From Cyanodermella asteris (lineage: Eukaryota > Ascomycota > Lecanoromycetes > Ostropales > Stictidaceae): a stretch of 64,000 nt of DNA. This document shows, in pieces, positions 1 through 10,442 of the stretch. Made by a program: the position numbers and the translations under genes. Each line of letters starts with the position of its first letter. Position 1 is the stretch's first letter. The stretch covers positions 1,715,190 through 1,779,189 of the forward strand of contig UYJD01000001.1 of the NCBI GenBank assembly GCA_900618795.1. The letters are read 5' to 3'. The notes under the pieces were generated by a model. That model was not told the DNA's origin and did not search any database. It saw only the letters and a program-made list of their open reading frames with translations.

Positions 1-85
1 CCCAGACCTACGAGCAACACCTTCAGACTTGACGCCGACCTTCACTGGTCGCCTACACAGTCAACCAACCCGTGCCCGCGTTACA
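1..85. mobile_element. Terminal fragment of an LTR element cut by the window edge
   Basis: These 85 bases are, in reverse complement, identical to positions 48769-48853, where the same sequence forms one end of an LTR-type insertion bordered by a 5 bp target duplication. Identity stops at the terminal TTACA, reverse complement of TGTAA, the TG...CA border expected of an LTR. Only this end is in the window, so whole element versus solo LTR cannot be told. Full identity between the two copies suggests recent activity or recent copying. Superfamily is not assignable because no internal domain is visible. Confidence 0.65.
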
Positions 86-323
86 TTGGTGTGCTGAGAA
101 TTGCTGAGATGGCACATCACTCTTATCGGAGTGTTGGCTGAAAGCGACCTGGATACTTACGTGAACCATGAGCTTCAAAGCAGCGCATGCGCCTACCGCA
201 AGTTGTCACGCTTCCAGCTTTCCGTATTTCCATGACCAATTGTGTTTATACCAAGTTGTCAACCTTATACTGTGTATAAAATTACTTGCCTGATGCAGGT
301 GCATCGGGCATTGAATCTCTCGG
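86..323. other. Intergenic, 3' side of the DHA2 carrier gene
   Basis: No gene is seen. The first bases after the LTR border (about 86-112) loosely resemble the host sequence flanking the other LTR copy, including a shared GAATTGCTG. The rest would hold the 3' untranslated region of the minus-strand carrier gene. Confidence 0.5.
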
Positions 324-1985
324 TCAAGTCTTTTCCTTCTCGGGTTGCGGTGACCTTCCAGATCGCTTATCTTTCAGATTGACCCACCGTATGGGAATTG
401 CTGCTATCAATGCAAGTAGACACAACGGAATTGCCAGAATCCACACTTGTCGCAATGCAGCGTTGTAGAACTGAACAAATTCGTTCAATTTCCCGGCGGG
501 AATCAAAAGCTGCACCTCAGTCGGCCCTGCGTCTAATATCTGCTGTGAACTGAGGCCTGGAGAGAATTCCGGATGAATGGCAAGGCTGTGACTCAGGCTG
601 TTGCGCAGCAGGGCGTTTCCAACGGAGACAAAGACGCTGCCCGCTAGATTTTGGCAAAATAGAACGAAGGAAATTGCGAAAGGTATGTCGGCCGCGCTCA
701 AGACTGCTTGAGGCGCGACCAAATACTGCTGACGAGCAAGGCCCAAGCCGACCCCGTTGAGAATTTGATACCCGACCCATTTGCCCGTGTCAATATCAGG
801 AGTAAAAGTGACCAATAGTCCAGCACCAATGGCGCCAATCGCTGGCCCGATCAAGAGGAACGGATTGTACCACCCGGTCTTCGTAACGAGGACTCCGCCT
901 GCCATTGCTGCAACAAAGTTGCCGGCCATCCACGGGATAAGGTCGACACCGGAATCGATGCTTGTTGTCGATCTCACGGCCTGAAACCAGTAGGGCAGGT
1001 AAAATATGGGAACGAAGGTAGCGCCCGACTGAAAGAATGCAGCTACCATTGTGCCTGCGACTGTGCGATCGTTTAGCAGATACAGCGGAACAAGTGCTTC
1101 AGCACCGCGATGCCATTGCCACGCGGTGAAAACGATCGTTCCAGCGCCCGCGCCGACCAGAAGCCCGATGATCCGACTATCTGACCACTGATACTGGTCG
1201 CCTCCCCACTGGAGCGCCAGGAGCAACATAGTCACGGAAAGCAGTACCAATGATCCCCCAATCCAGTCCAAACGGGCAAGTCGCTCGAGGACGGTTGTTT
1301 CATGCTGCTGTGCCTTGGGAGGACGATAGAAAAGAACCACGATGGCGAAAACCACGGCTCCAATGGGAAGATTTATCCAGAAGCACCATCGCCAGGTGAC
1401 TTGGCTCGTGAAAGCGCCACCAATGATCGGGCCGCACACAAGAGATACGCCGAAGATGGCTCCGATCCATGCGACGTAGAGAGGTCTTTTGCCCAGAGGA
1501 GCGCTTTGCGCCACAATGTTCAAATTTCCTGAGATGACGCCTGCGCAACCCAGACCAGCCAAGGCTCTTCCGACGATGAGAGCTGTGGATGTGGGTGCTA
1601 ATGCGCAGACAATACTCCCCACGAGGAATATGGCGAGCGATCCAAAGTATGTCGTCCGTAGAGTGAATTTTTTGTATAGCTGTCCAAATATCGGCTGGAA
1701 TGCGCATGCGGTGAGTAGGTACGCGCTTCCATACCAACCCACGTCAGCCGGCGTTTTGAAGTCATCCGTGATTTGAGGAATTGCGGTTGTGATAATGGTC
1801 TGGTCGAGACCGACGAGGAACGCGCTGGTGCATGCTGCAGCAACGACCAAGAATAGTCTTAGGCCAGATAAATGCGACGGAGATGCTGGTGCGTCTCTTG
1901 CGGTCTCGTAGGAGGCAGGAGCGGAAGCTGTGTTTTCATGAACGGCTTCTTCGAGCTTCGAGCCTTCGGACTTATTCGCTGCCAT
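324..1985 (-). CDS. MFS drug:H+ antiporter, DHA2 family (14 TM)
   Basis: The 553-residue protein has a hydrophilic acidic N-terminus and then about 14 hydrophobic segments. The first carries a DQTIITTAIP motif and the fifth-segment region carries GPIIGGAF, both hallmarks of the fungal DHA2 exporters (relatives of toxin-efflux carriers such as ToxA and aflT). It would sit in the plasma or vacuolar membrane and export a small molecule using the proton gradient. The frame is open upstream to an ATG at 2081, but I prefer the ATG at 1985 because family homology begins only after it and the upstream 32 residues are low-information. No intron is needed. It lies on the same strand as the next carrier and near an NRPS-like gene, which suggests metabolite efflux; the substrate is unknown. 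Confidence 0.9.
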   Translation of the reverse strand: MAANKSEGSKLEEAVHENTASAPASYETARDAPASPSHLSGLRLFLVVAAACTSAFLVGLDQTIITTAIPQITDDFKTPADVGWYGSAYLLTACAFQPIFGQLYKKFTLRTTYFGSLAIFLVGSIVCALAPTSTALIVGRALAGLGCAGVISGNLNIVAQSAPLGKRPLYVAWIGAIFGVSLVCGPIIGGAFTSQVTWRWCFWINLPIGAVVFAIVVLFYRPPKAQQHETTVLERLARLDWIGGSLVLLSVTMLLLALQWGGDQYQWSDSRIIGLLVGAGAGTIVFTAWQWHRGAEALVPLYLLNDRTVAGTMVAAFFQSGATFVPIFYLPYWFQAVRSTTSIDSGVDLIPWMAGNFVAAMAGGVLVTKTGWYNPFLLIGPAIGAIGAGLLVTFTPDIDTGKWVGYQILNGVGLGLARQQYLVAPQAVLSAADIPFAISFVLFCQNLAGSVFVSVGNALLRNSLSHSLAIHPEFSPGLSSQQILDAGPTEVQLLIPAGKLNEFVQFYNAALRQVWILAIPLCLLALIAAIPIRWVNLKDKRSGRSPQPEKEKT

Positions 1986-2517
1986 GGCTCGCACTGCGAC
2001 ACAAAGAGTGCTGTGCAAGTTGTGGTTCTTAGCTTGCGACCAAGCAAAAGCTGGAGAAGAACACTTGGTAACAGAAGACAAAATCGAGGTTTAGCTCCAT
2101 GGGCCGTGGGTCGTTGGCCATGGCGGCCCCTGAGAAGTTGGGAGTCGCTAACACAACTGCATATCGTATGCGCGGTGGTGTCTAAGACTTATGACGAGGT
2201 TCGTCAAGAAAGTGCACGATCGGCGCGATCAGGAATACAGGGACGTGTGGGGCATATCCAACCTCCGAGCAGATACACGACTCAGCTCATCGGGAAGAAC
2301 GGAGAAGCTGGCGTCGATTAACTCGAATCAGAGGCGTTCGCAGCCGCGGTTGCTTCTTAGCGTGCGCCATTCAGTAATCGAGCGTTATCTGGTGGACCCA
2401 CACTCTCCGTTCCTCCAACACTGGGAGTACTGGTACCATACGCGGTACCGCCAACCACTGTAATGATGATACGACTTCGTACTTTGATTCGGAAGATTCA
2501 TGTGGGCTATATACACA
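1986..2517. other. Intergenic between two MFS genes
   Basis: This stretch holds the promoter and 5' leader of the 324-1985 carrier and the 3' region of the next one. Its first 96 bases keep an open frame with that carrier, so a slightly longer N-terminus is possible. Nothing else is recognised. Confidence 0.5.
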
Positions 2518-4044
2518 TTATGCTTGTCCGGTAGCGAACCGGAATCTTCGAACAGGGTCAATCTGGCTAGTGAACGATCGCACCCGCTTCCCGAAAACAT
2601 ACATGATCACTGTCGCTAGTACGATAAGACCTGTCTGGAGGCCAGTGATCTCGTAAAATGCGTTGGCGATACCCGAAGACTCGATCCAGAGCGGCACAAA
2701 GGTCGTCGCACCGTAGGTGAAGAAGCTGCGAAGCATCACGACGAACATTCCAGCCTCGATGCTGATGTCCTGGTGAGCGTCCAAGAGGTACGCAAATGCC
2801 ACTGACTGAGCTTGAACCAAACAGAAGATTGCCAGGCCGAACAGGACAGACGCAGCTACCCAGCTGATCTCGGTGTCGAGAGCATGCACCCCTGCGTACC
2901 AGCCATAGAGAGGATATGCCAGCAATGCTACCAGGATCGCAGGTATCATCATGAACAAGCGAAACTCGGGCTCGTGTATGTCCTTGTTGCGTCTCGCGAG
3001 CCAGCGGCAGCTGCTGTCCGCGAATAGATGAAGGTTGACCTCCGCGAGGAGCGCGCCCGGCAGGCCAAATGTGTTGATGTAGCCTAATTGCGTTGGTCCG
3101 AAATTGATCGGCGGAGCCCCAAATATCTGCGCCAAAGTCACGTTGAGGCCAAGATACCAGGCGAGGTATGTGCCGCAGGGAATAAATGCAAACCAAATGA
3201 TGGGGTAGAAACCGACGATGAAGTATTGTGCGGTGGCCGCCCAAATCGTTGTGCCAGAGTGAATCCGACGGTACGGACGGAGCTCCTGGGCGTACGACAG
3301 GTATTTCTCGTTGTTGTCAAGGCTCGATATGGTCTTCGTGGGCCTATTGAAGTGTGTTTCCGGAACCAGGAAAATGACCATGAACAAAACAATGACTCGG
3401 AACGGAATCAAAGCGTAGAAGAGGGACCGCCAGCCGTAGGTATCAGTAAGGTAGCCTCCAAGCACCGGCGCGATCTGCGTGCAGCCCAGCGCCATGAAAC
3501 TGAAAAAGCTCATGGCCCGTCCTCTTTGATGTACAAAGTACATGTCGCCGACTGATGCGAATGGCATTGATTCGAAGGTTCCCGCAGCCAGACCGTAGAT
3601 GACTCTCGCGCCCATGAAGCTGGAGAATGAAGCTGCCTTGGAATTCCACGCCGTTGCAGCGATCCCGATCAGTGCAGATACAAGGAAGACTGGCCTCTTT
3701 CCAAAGACGCGGGCAAGTACTGCTGACAAAACGCAGCCAACTGCAATGGCGAGGAAGGGATAGCTTGTGAAAGACTCCGTCTGGGTGAGGGTGATACCGA
3801 GTTCCTTTGTAATTGGCAACGTCGCCACGGCAAGGAATGTTCCCTCAATACCAGCCAGCGCGCAGCCCAGAGAGACAGAAAGAAGGAGATCGAATTTATT
3901 CCATCGGGACCATTTCAAAGGGTCGTTGGCCGAGTCGGTCGGATGTGGAATCAGCTCGATGTAATGCTCTTCGCCCTGGAGCAGCTGGACTGTGCCAGGC
4001 GGATGGCCGTCGCGTTCGGTGGGCTCTATGACACCGAAGTCCAT
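2518..4044 (-). CDS. MFS transporter, DHA1-like (Hol1-type) fungal family
   Basis: The 508-residue protein opens with a cytosolic stretch ending in NDPLKWSRWNK, a signature of a fungal 12-TM MFS group often labelled Hol1-like or multidrug carrier. About 12 hydrophobic helices follow, with a motif-A-like RVFGKRP loop between TM2 and TM3 and a long central loop near residues 230-260. No frame break or intron is seen. The start is the first ATG after a non-coding upstream region. It is divergent from the A-T-R NRPS-like gene across 658 bp, so the two could share regulation. Export of the cluster product or uptake of a precursor is inferred from position only. Confidence 0.88.
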   Translation of the reverse strand: MDFGVIEPTERDGHPPGTVQLLQGEEHYIELIPHPTDSANDPLKWSRWNKFDLLLSVSLGCALAGIEGTFLAVATLPITKELGITLTQTESFTSYPFLAIAVGCVLSAVLARVFGKRPVFLVSALIGIAATAWNSKAASFSSFMGARVIYGLAAGTFESMPFASVGDMYFVHQRGRAMSFFSFMALGCTQIAPVLGGYLTDTYGWRSLFYALIPFRVIVLFMVIFLVPETHFNRPTKTISSLDNNEKYLSYAQELRPYRRIHSGTTIWAATAQYFIVGFYPIIWFAFIPCGTYLAWYLGLNVTLAQIFGAPPINFGPTQLGYINTFGLPGALLAEVNLHLFADSSCRWLARRNKDIHEPEFRLFMMIPAILVALLAYPLYGWYAGVHALDTEISWVAASVLFGLAIFCLVQAQSVAFAYLLDAHQDISIEAGMFVVMLRSFFTYGATTFVPLWIESSGIANAFYEITGLQTGLIVLATVIMYVFGKRVRSFTSQIDPVRRFRFATGQA

Positions 4045-4702
4045 GATGCTGACTGAGTAAGTGCCTCGGAATTCTTCAAACAGATGGTGCGCGAGACTGA
4101 TGGCGAGTATTTGGCAGTCTCTGTAAGAATGACAATAGAAACGTAGTTCAGGAAGTTGATCAACGTGTCGCCTCGTGTCGTATAAGCCCCGACATATATG
4201 CTCGCGACATTTGACAGACAGATGCAGCGAGCGGTGGCTGGCTATGGAATGAATGCGACTGTAACACTGAAGGCCGTATTCGCGGACATTGGACTGTCAA
4301 TCAAAACAGGACCCTGACCCTCAGCTGGTAATAAAACAAACTGGAGAACGTGGTGCTGATGCGGCGTGGCTGAACCCTCGAAGCACCTTCCTGCAGTTGA
4401 AACTTGCATGATGTCAAGTACTGTAGACGGGACCTTCAATTGGACTGTATCCCTTGTTAGTGTGAGGCATTATCTGCACTGTGTGTGCAGCTCGAAAGGT
4501 AAAATTGGCCGTCGAGCCGGCCCGATCATCGTATTCTCAGGCTTCAGCACCTCGATCAGTGGACAGACTTTAGTTCCGTGCTCCAAACGGGCTTGGCCCA
4601 TCTCTGCTGAAACAATTGCAAGCCACCAAACGTCACATCGCGGCCCTGTTTTTTTCAGCTCCAGCTTTCCGCACTCTGCTTGAGCTGCTCGGGGTTGATT
4701 TG
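4045..4702. promoter_or_regulatory. Divergent promoter between MFS carrier and NRPS-like gene
   Basis: This 658 bp interval separates two divergently transcribed genes of the putative cluster. It has TATA-like sequence around 4178-4200 (tataag, catatatg), on the carrier side. I found no convincing paired CGG/CCG site for a cluster Zn2Cys6 regulator, and no regulator gene lies in the cluster itself. Confidence 0.5.
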
Positions 4703-7700
4703 ATGGCTGTCTATCAACCGCCAAAGGAGGCCGTCGATCCGCAGTATCGGCTGCTTCCTTCCGCGCTGCAACATGTTGCACGAACGACCCCCGACAGGGT
4801 CTATTGTGCATATCCTGCTACTGCGCGTCTTGAAGACGGCTTGTGCGAGGTGACCTTTGCAGAGATAGCTGCCGCAGTAGATGCACTGAGCTTTCACTTG
4901 GATCAGACTGAGGGTAGAACCACATCGTTTGATACCCTGGCATATGTCGGGGGTAACGACCTTCGATACCCAGTGTTCCTGCTAGCATGCATCAAGACAG
5001 GTCATAAGGCAGGTCGTCACCTGCATTGGCAATCTGCTGCAAATCGCAAACCGCAGGCGCTGACAGTTTGTAGGCTTTGTTCATATCGCCTCGCAACACA
5101 CCAGAGCAGAACGCGCAGTTGCTGCATGCTACAAAATGTGCATCACTCTATCACTCCTCAGAGCAGAAAGCAACTGCGGATCGCGTATCACGGGCTTATA
5201 CCGAGACACTGAAAGTCCGGGAACTTCAGTCCGTCAAGGATTGGATTGCGTGTTGGTCGGAGCCATATTACTACGGCAAGACTTATGAAGAGGCCAGATA
5301 TGATCCCGTGGTTGTCCTTCATTCGTCTGGATCGACTGGTATCGACTGTGCCATGTGATTGCCACAAATCAAAGTCGCTGACAGAGCACCAGGTCCACCG
5401 AAGCCGATTGTCGAAAACAATCAATTCCTCTTGAACTATGCAAAATCGTATCCCTGCCCAAATGGAAGAAAGACGAGTGGGTTTGATCTGTTTGACTATG
5501 AAGGAGGAGGTTTCTTCTTCTCCAGCTTCCCGCCCTACCACCTCGGCGGTGTGTTGACGGCAACTGCGTTCCTCATATTCGCGCGTTCTGCGTCCTTTCT
5601 GACAGGCTTTGCCGACCGACCTGCTACAGTAGAGACCGTGAGCTGTGCTGATGGGAACTGATTTGGGATCCAAGCTGAAACTTTGCAGACGATGAAACTC
5701 CTGAGTATGCGCCCGACCAGGCTGCTATTTGCACCACCATCAATCATGGAGGGTGTCGTGAGAGAGCCTCATGGCCTCGAGCTTCTACAAGGCCTTGACA
5801 CTGTCATGTTCGCTGGCGGTCCACTCAGCAGATCTTGCGGGGAGCTCCTGTCGAAGAAGGTCATCCTCAGCACGAGTTGTGAGTAGTATTGCCCTTGTTG
5901 CTTATGGTTCGGAACTGATCATGCGCACAGTCGGCTCGACGGAGACCGGAAATGTGGCCTCGTATGTTTCCGAGCCCCAGAACTGGGAGTACCTGGAATT
6001 TCATCCTGCTTGGAAAGCGACTTTCGAAAAGGACATCGACGATACGTATGAGCTGGTAGTTTATCGAGACGAGGACGCCGATCAGTACCGACCCATCGGA
6101 GCCACAATCATGCGCGAGCAGGCTGTGTATCGAACCAAGGACCTTTTTGTGCATCACAAGCAGAAGCCGCATCTGTGGAGATTCTGTGAGTACATGCCAT
6201 CGTGATCAGCGATTGCCCCATAATCATCCATTGAAAATCGTCTCGAGTACTGACGGCAGCAGATGGCCGCAAAGACGACATCATTGTTTTCTCCAACGGT
6301 CAAAAGTGGAATCCCCTGCCGTCAGAAGGCCACATTATGTCGAACGCGAAAGCTGATGGAGTACTGATTGTGGGTGACGGGCATACCACACCAGCGGTTC
6401 TCATCGAAATCGACGCTTCAAGAGACGAGACTAAACCATTGATGGAAGAGCTTTGGCCGGTAATACAGGAAGCAAACTCACAGACACAACGCTATGGACG
6501 AATATTTCCATCAAAGGTTGCATTTGTCCGCCCAGGGACGTTCGTTAGAACACCCAAGGGCACAATCGTTCGCAGGACAACTTTGCAGAATCTGCAACCA
6601 GTGATCGACCAACTGTATGAGGACATAAAAGGTATGGACCAGGGCGATGCTGTCGATGGTGCAAATGAAGAGTCGGAATCCAAACAACCTCTACCTGACG
6701 ATCTGCTACCCATTGTCAAAAAATGTGTCCACGCCATTCCGACCGTTGCAGATATCGAAGATGAGGCAGACTTGTTCGTACATGGCCTTGACTCCAACGA
6801 GGCTGTTGAGATCTCGCAAACACTGCGGTCGGCGCTGAAACCGTACGTCTCGCTTGCAGATCTGGGATTTTTGCGGAGCCACTTTATCTTTGACAATCCT
6901 ACCCTCGAAAGCCTGGCTTCTGCACTGAAGGCCCAGTTGAATGGGACGTCGCCATCGAGGAGGGTCAAATTCACAGCATCAGATAAAATTGAGAAGTATA
7001 GTCGATTACTCGCGTCCAAAGACTTGCCGAGGCCTCCAGTGACACCGAAGCTGCAAAAGGTTGCTGTCACTGGCACAACTGGATCCCTCGGCGCGCAGAT
7101 ACTGCGGAAGTTGCTCGACAGCCCATCGGTTTCCGAGGTCTTATGCCTGAATAGAAGCGATGAGGCGAGGTCCAAGTTCGAATCAGAGTTCAAGTCTCAC
7201 TCGGGAAAGAACAAGGCCGTTTTCATGAAGGTGGACTTTAGCGAGCCCGGGCTCGGCCTTCAGAATAACGATGTCGTCTCTTTGCGGGACGTTAACGCAA
7301 TCATTCATTGTGCTTGGGAGGTTAACTTCAATCGCTCGCTCGAGACCTACGAGCATCAGTTTCGAACCCTGACCGACCTCGTCGAAGCCTCCCTCCGCGG
7401 TCAGCATAGAACTCGTCTCCTCTTTGTTTCTTCCATTTCCGCAGTCCCCGGTGGTGGATCTGACGATAAGCATCGGGAGACCATCCCGGCAGCCCTGGTG
7501 CCCGATACAGACAATCCGGCACGAATGGGATACGCTAGGTCGAAAAATATCGGCGAGCACCTACTCGGTCTCGCATCTGCGAATTTCGGTCTCCCGGCAA
7601 GTGTTCTGCGCGTTGGTCAGATCGCCGGCGACTCTACCGGCAACGAACTGACGCCGGCTTGGAACCGAAAAGAGTGGATTCCTTCAATGATCGATACGTC

Positions 7701-8181
7701 AGCAGCAATCGGCATGCTACCGAGCGACCTTGCCGATGTAGACTGGGTTCCTGTTGACATCGTCGCGCAAGTCACCGTTGACCTCCTCTTGCATGACGCG
7801 GGCTCTCCCGACTTCAAGGTCTACAACATCGTCAGTCCAAAAGCAGCGGTATGGGCGCCATTGGCGGCAACCATCATCTCTTGCCTGAGCAAGCCATGCA
7901 GGCTGGTGCCGCTCAGGTCCTGGCTGGAATATTTAGAGAAAGAAAACGAGGCAGAAGTCCATGATGTTGCAAATCTGCCAAGCTTGAAGCTGCTGCCGTT
8001 CTTCAAGCAGCGAGCAGTGGCCTCCGGAGGTGCAAGTCAGGTGGACACGGCACCGACTTGCGCAGCAAGTGCCACACTTGCCGATATGGCCCCTGTGAAT
8101 CAGCAGCAGATCAGGTACTGGATGTCCCAATGGGGCTACACGTCAAAGGGAACAAATTCGCAAGGGTCGAATTACATGTAA
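4703..8181 (+). CDS. NRPS-like enzyme, adenylation-thiolation-reductase (A-T-R)
   Basis: Model: join(4703..5008, 5074..5338, 5393..5637, 5689..5878, 5931..6185, 6263..8181), 1059 residues, all junctions in frame. The A domain spans roughly residues 1-520, with HSSGSTG (A3) split by intron 2, FPPYHLGG, GSTETG (A5) and GRKDD. The carrier domain has GLDSNEA with the phosphopantetheine serine near residue 598. The reductase domain has the NAD(P)H motif TGTTGSLG near 690 and a YARSK catalytic pair near 844. Such enzymes activate a carboxylic or amino acid with ATP, hold it as a thioester and release an aldehyde or alcohol; there is no condensation domain. Length equals the usual A-T-R size and all key residues are present, so it looks functional. 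Intron 1 (5009-5073) uses a GC donor. Two MFS genes adjoin it. Substrate is not predictable by eye. Confidence 0.9.
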
Positions 8182-8550
8182 ATTCGGTGCTACATTCTAT
8201 CAAAAATTCAAGTCCACAGTGAAGGAAAGTAGGCAAAGCAATAATTCGAACATCTTCGTACTGTTCTTGAGCCGCATAGCGACTGTGTCGATGACACCCT
8301 TCATTCGCGGACGCTGCACAATTTGCATGACCGAGTGCTCGTAGACTTCGCTCAGGTAGTATTCTCGAGGCGCTAGACTGTGTAAAGGTCGATGTGGGAA
8401 TCTCAAGTATGGTCATGTGACTTCGTGTTTGCGCTACCGCCGCCGATCGCTCAATAAACACGAACCTTACACGCTGCACTTTCGCAATCGTCGGCTGCAG
8501 TTGATGCTGCTGTAGACTGCGCTCGGCCAGGCGTCGCTGGATATGACACA
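8182..8550. other. Intergenic before the Eme1-like gene
   Basis: It holds the 3' region of the NRPS-like gene and the promoter of the next gene in the same direction. No RNA gene or repeat is seen. Confidence 0.5.
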
Positions 8551-10356
8551 ATGGCAGCTACTGTGATAGATCTTATAAGTAGCGAGCCTTTCGATCCGCT
8601 CGCTTCGTCACCCCCGAAATCACGAGAGCCGGCCCCGCGACGAGACTCCTTCCTGCGCCTGAGCGATGATCTCGAAGCCCCAGGGATTGGAGACGATATC
8701 AGCCCTGGGCCGTCCAAAAGAAGGCGGTTGACGCCTCCCAGACAGACTCAAAGACGTTCCCCCCGGATTGCATCAAAACGGGCCTCATACGATGACGTGG
8801 ACGCCATCACTCTCAGTTCGCCACCCGTGGCTCGCCGACTACCAAACAGATCTCCATCTACAACCACGGCGATAAAGGCCAGGTCCAAAGAGCCATTCGA
8901 CATCTTTGACGAATTCGACTACACGCCGCAGAAGCCGGCAGCTTTGAATCAGAACTATTCTTCCCGCACTGCTTCGCTGCTAGCGACTCTGGATGATAAC
9001 CGCAGGAATGCTGGTACAAACAGCGGTAAAGTGACGAGCACCACTGGCATGACTACGACCAAAGGTAAGCCTGTCAAGGCTACTACGAAAACCAAGGCGT
9101 CGGCTCCCATCCTTTCCTCGATCGAGGATCCATCATCGCAAATGGCTCCGCCTCCTGCTAAGCGCAGGGCACGATTGACGACCCTGGAGAAAGAGCAAAA
9201 GGCCAGGAACAAGACGCAGGAGAAAGAGGCCGCGACGGCAGCGCGAGCGTTGCTGAAAGCAGAGAAACAGAAAGAGAAGCAGCTGGCTGCGGATCTGGTC
9301 GAAGTCAACAAGGCGCGGCACGACAAGAAGATCTCGGTTGGGGAAATGATACTCCAGATGCCTGAGACTTTCTTCGAGAGAAATATCGGCAGACTTACAG
9401 AGGATGTGGCGAAGCAATTGGGAGTTGATGTTGAGTTTGATTCAAGTTCAGATTCGATCATCCTTGGCGACGTTCTGACGTGGAAGAGAAAAGTTCGAGC
9501 TCGGTTTGACGACGAGTTGGGACACTGGGTCCCTTTGGATCGGCCCGAGATACGGCAGGAGGAAAGCCATATCATATGCTCGATTGACGCGAGCGCCTTT
9601 GTCAAGATGGTTCAACAGGATGCTATATTGTCTGGCGATCTTCTGATTTCCGGAAGTGATCACACAACGGAAGCGACACTTGGCCTCGACTATCATGCCA
9701 GTGCATTGAAACGAAAGTGGCCTGAAGCACGCCCGATATATCTAGTCGAAGGTCTCGAGACGTTCATGCGGAAAAGCAAGAATGCGCGGAACCGGAGCTA
9801 CCAAGCTGCTGCGCGCGCTCAGGATGGAGCTCAGGCACAAACAGCGGCCAGCCAGAGCAAGAGAAAACGCAAGCAGAATAATGATGTTTTGGTCGACGAC
9901 GATATGGTTGAGGATGGACTGCTGCGCCTCCAGGTCGAGCACAATTGCCTCATTCACCATACAAGCAGTGCTCCGGAAACGGCAGAGTGGATTGGAAACT
10001 TTACTCAGCACATCTCGACTATCCCTTACAAGAACCAACAGAACACTGCCGAGGCGTCTTTCTGCATGGACGTCGGCCAGGTGAGAACTGGCGACGACAA
10101 GGAAGACACTTACGTCAAAATGCTGCAGGAGATTGTGCGAGTCACTCTGCCGGTGGCCTATGGTGTCGCGGCAAGATACCCCACGGTCATAAGCCTCGTC
10201 CAAGCGATGAGGCAGCATGGTCCGATGCTGCTTGAGGACCTGAAAAAGTGCAGTAACAAGAACGGATCCTTCACTGACGCAAGAATTGGACCGGCGCTGA
10301 GCAAACGAATGTACAAGGTATTCTTGGGAGCAGATCCAGACAGCATGGATGTCTAG
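8551..10356 (+). CDS. EME1: Eme1/Mms4-like non-catalytic subunit of Mus81 nuclease
   Basis: The single-exon 601-residue protein has a long basic, disordered N-terminal half with a nuclear-localisation-type KRRRL near residue 57 and a Lys/Glu/Ala-rich coiled region near 210-260. A C-terminal ERCC4-like region runs from about residue 335 (CSIDASAF) to the end, including the Eme1-type stretch near residues 450-490 with LQVEHNCLIHH and a C-terminal helix-hairpin-helix region. The family pairs with Mus81 to cut 3' flaps, stalled forks and nicked Holliday junctions in the nucleus; Eme1 lacks the full catalytic ERKxxxD motif, and I see none here. Length and order fit filamentous-fungal Eme1. It is an old core gene, not part of the neighbouring cluster. 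Confidence 0.85.
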   Translation: MAATVIDLISSEPFDPLASSPPKSREPAPRRDSFLRLSDDLEAPGIGDDISPGPSKRRRLTPPRQTQRRSPRIASKRASYDDVDAITLSSPPVARRLPNRSPSTTTAIKARSKEPFDIFDEFDYTPQKPAALNQNYSSRTASLLATLDDNRRNAGTNSGKVTSTTGMTTTKGKPVKATTKTKASAPILSSIEDPSSQMAPPPAKRRARLTTLEKEQKARNKTQEKEAATAARALLKAEKQKEKQLAADLVEVNKARHDKKISVGEMILQMPETFFERNIGRLTEDVAKQLGVDVEFDSSSDSIILGDVLTWKRKVRARFDDELGHWVPLDRPEIRQEESHIICSIDASAFVKMVQQDAILSGDLLISGSDHTTEATLGLDYHASALKRKWPEARPIYLVEGLETFMRKSKNARNRSYQAAARAQDGAQAQTAASQSKRKRKQNNDVLVDDDMVEDGLLRLQVEHNCLIHHTSSAPETAEWIGNFTQHISTIPYKNQQNTAEASFCMDVGQVRTGDDKEDTYVKMLQEIVRVTLPVAYGVAARYPTVISLVQAMRQHGPMLLEDLKKCSNKNGSFTDARIGPALSKRMYKVFLGADPDSMDV

Positions 10357-10442
10357 ACATCGTATCGATTCGCAGAATTCTACAATGTGCAGCAATCACT
10401 GAACCATCAAGGTCTTCAAATATCGTACAGTCCGTGCCTTCA

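Noticed and set aside
6492-7193. Minus-strand frame of 233 codons
   Set aside because: It is antisense within the A-T-R enzyme, whose own frame is fully supported by motifs.
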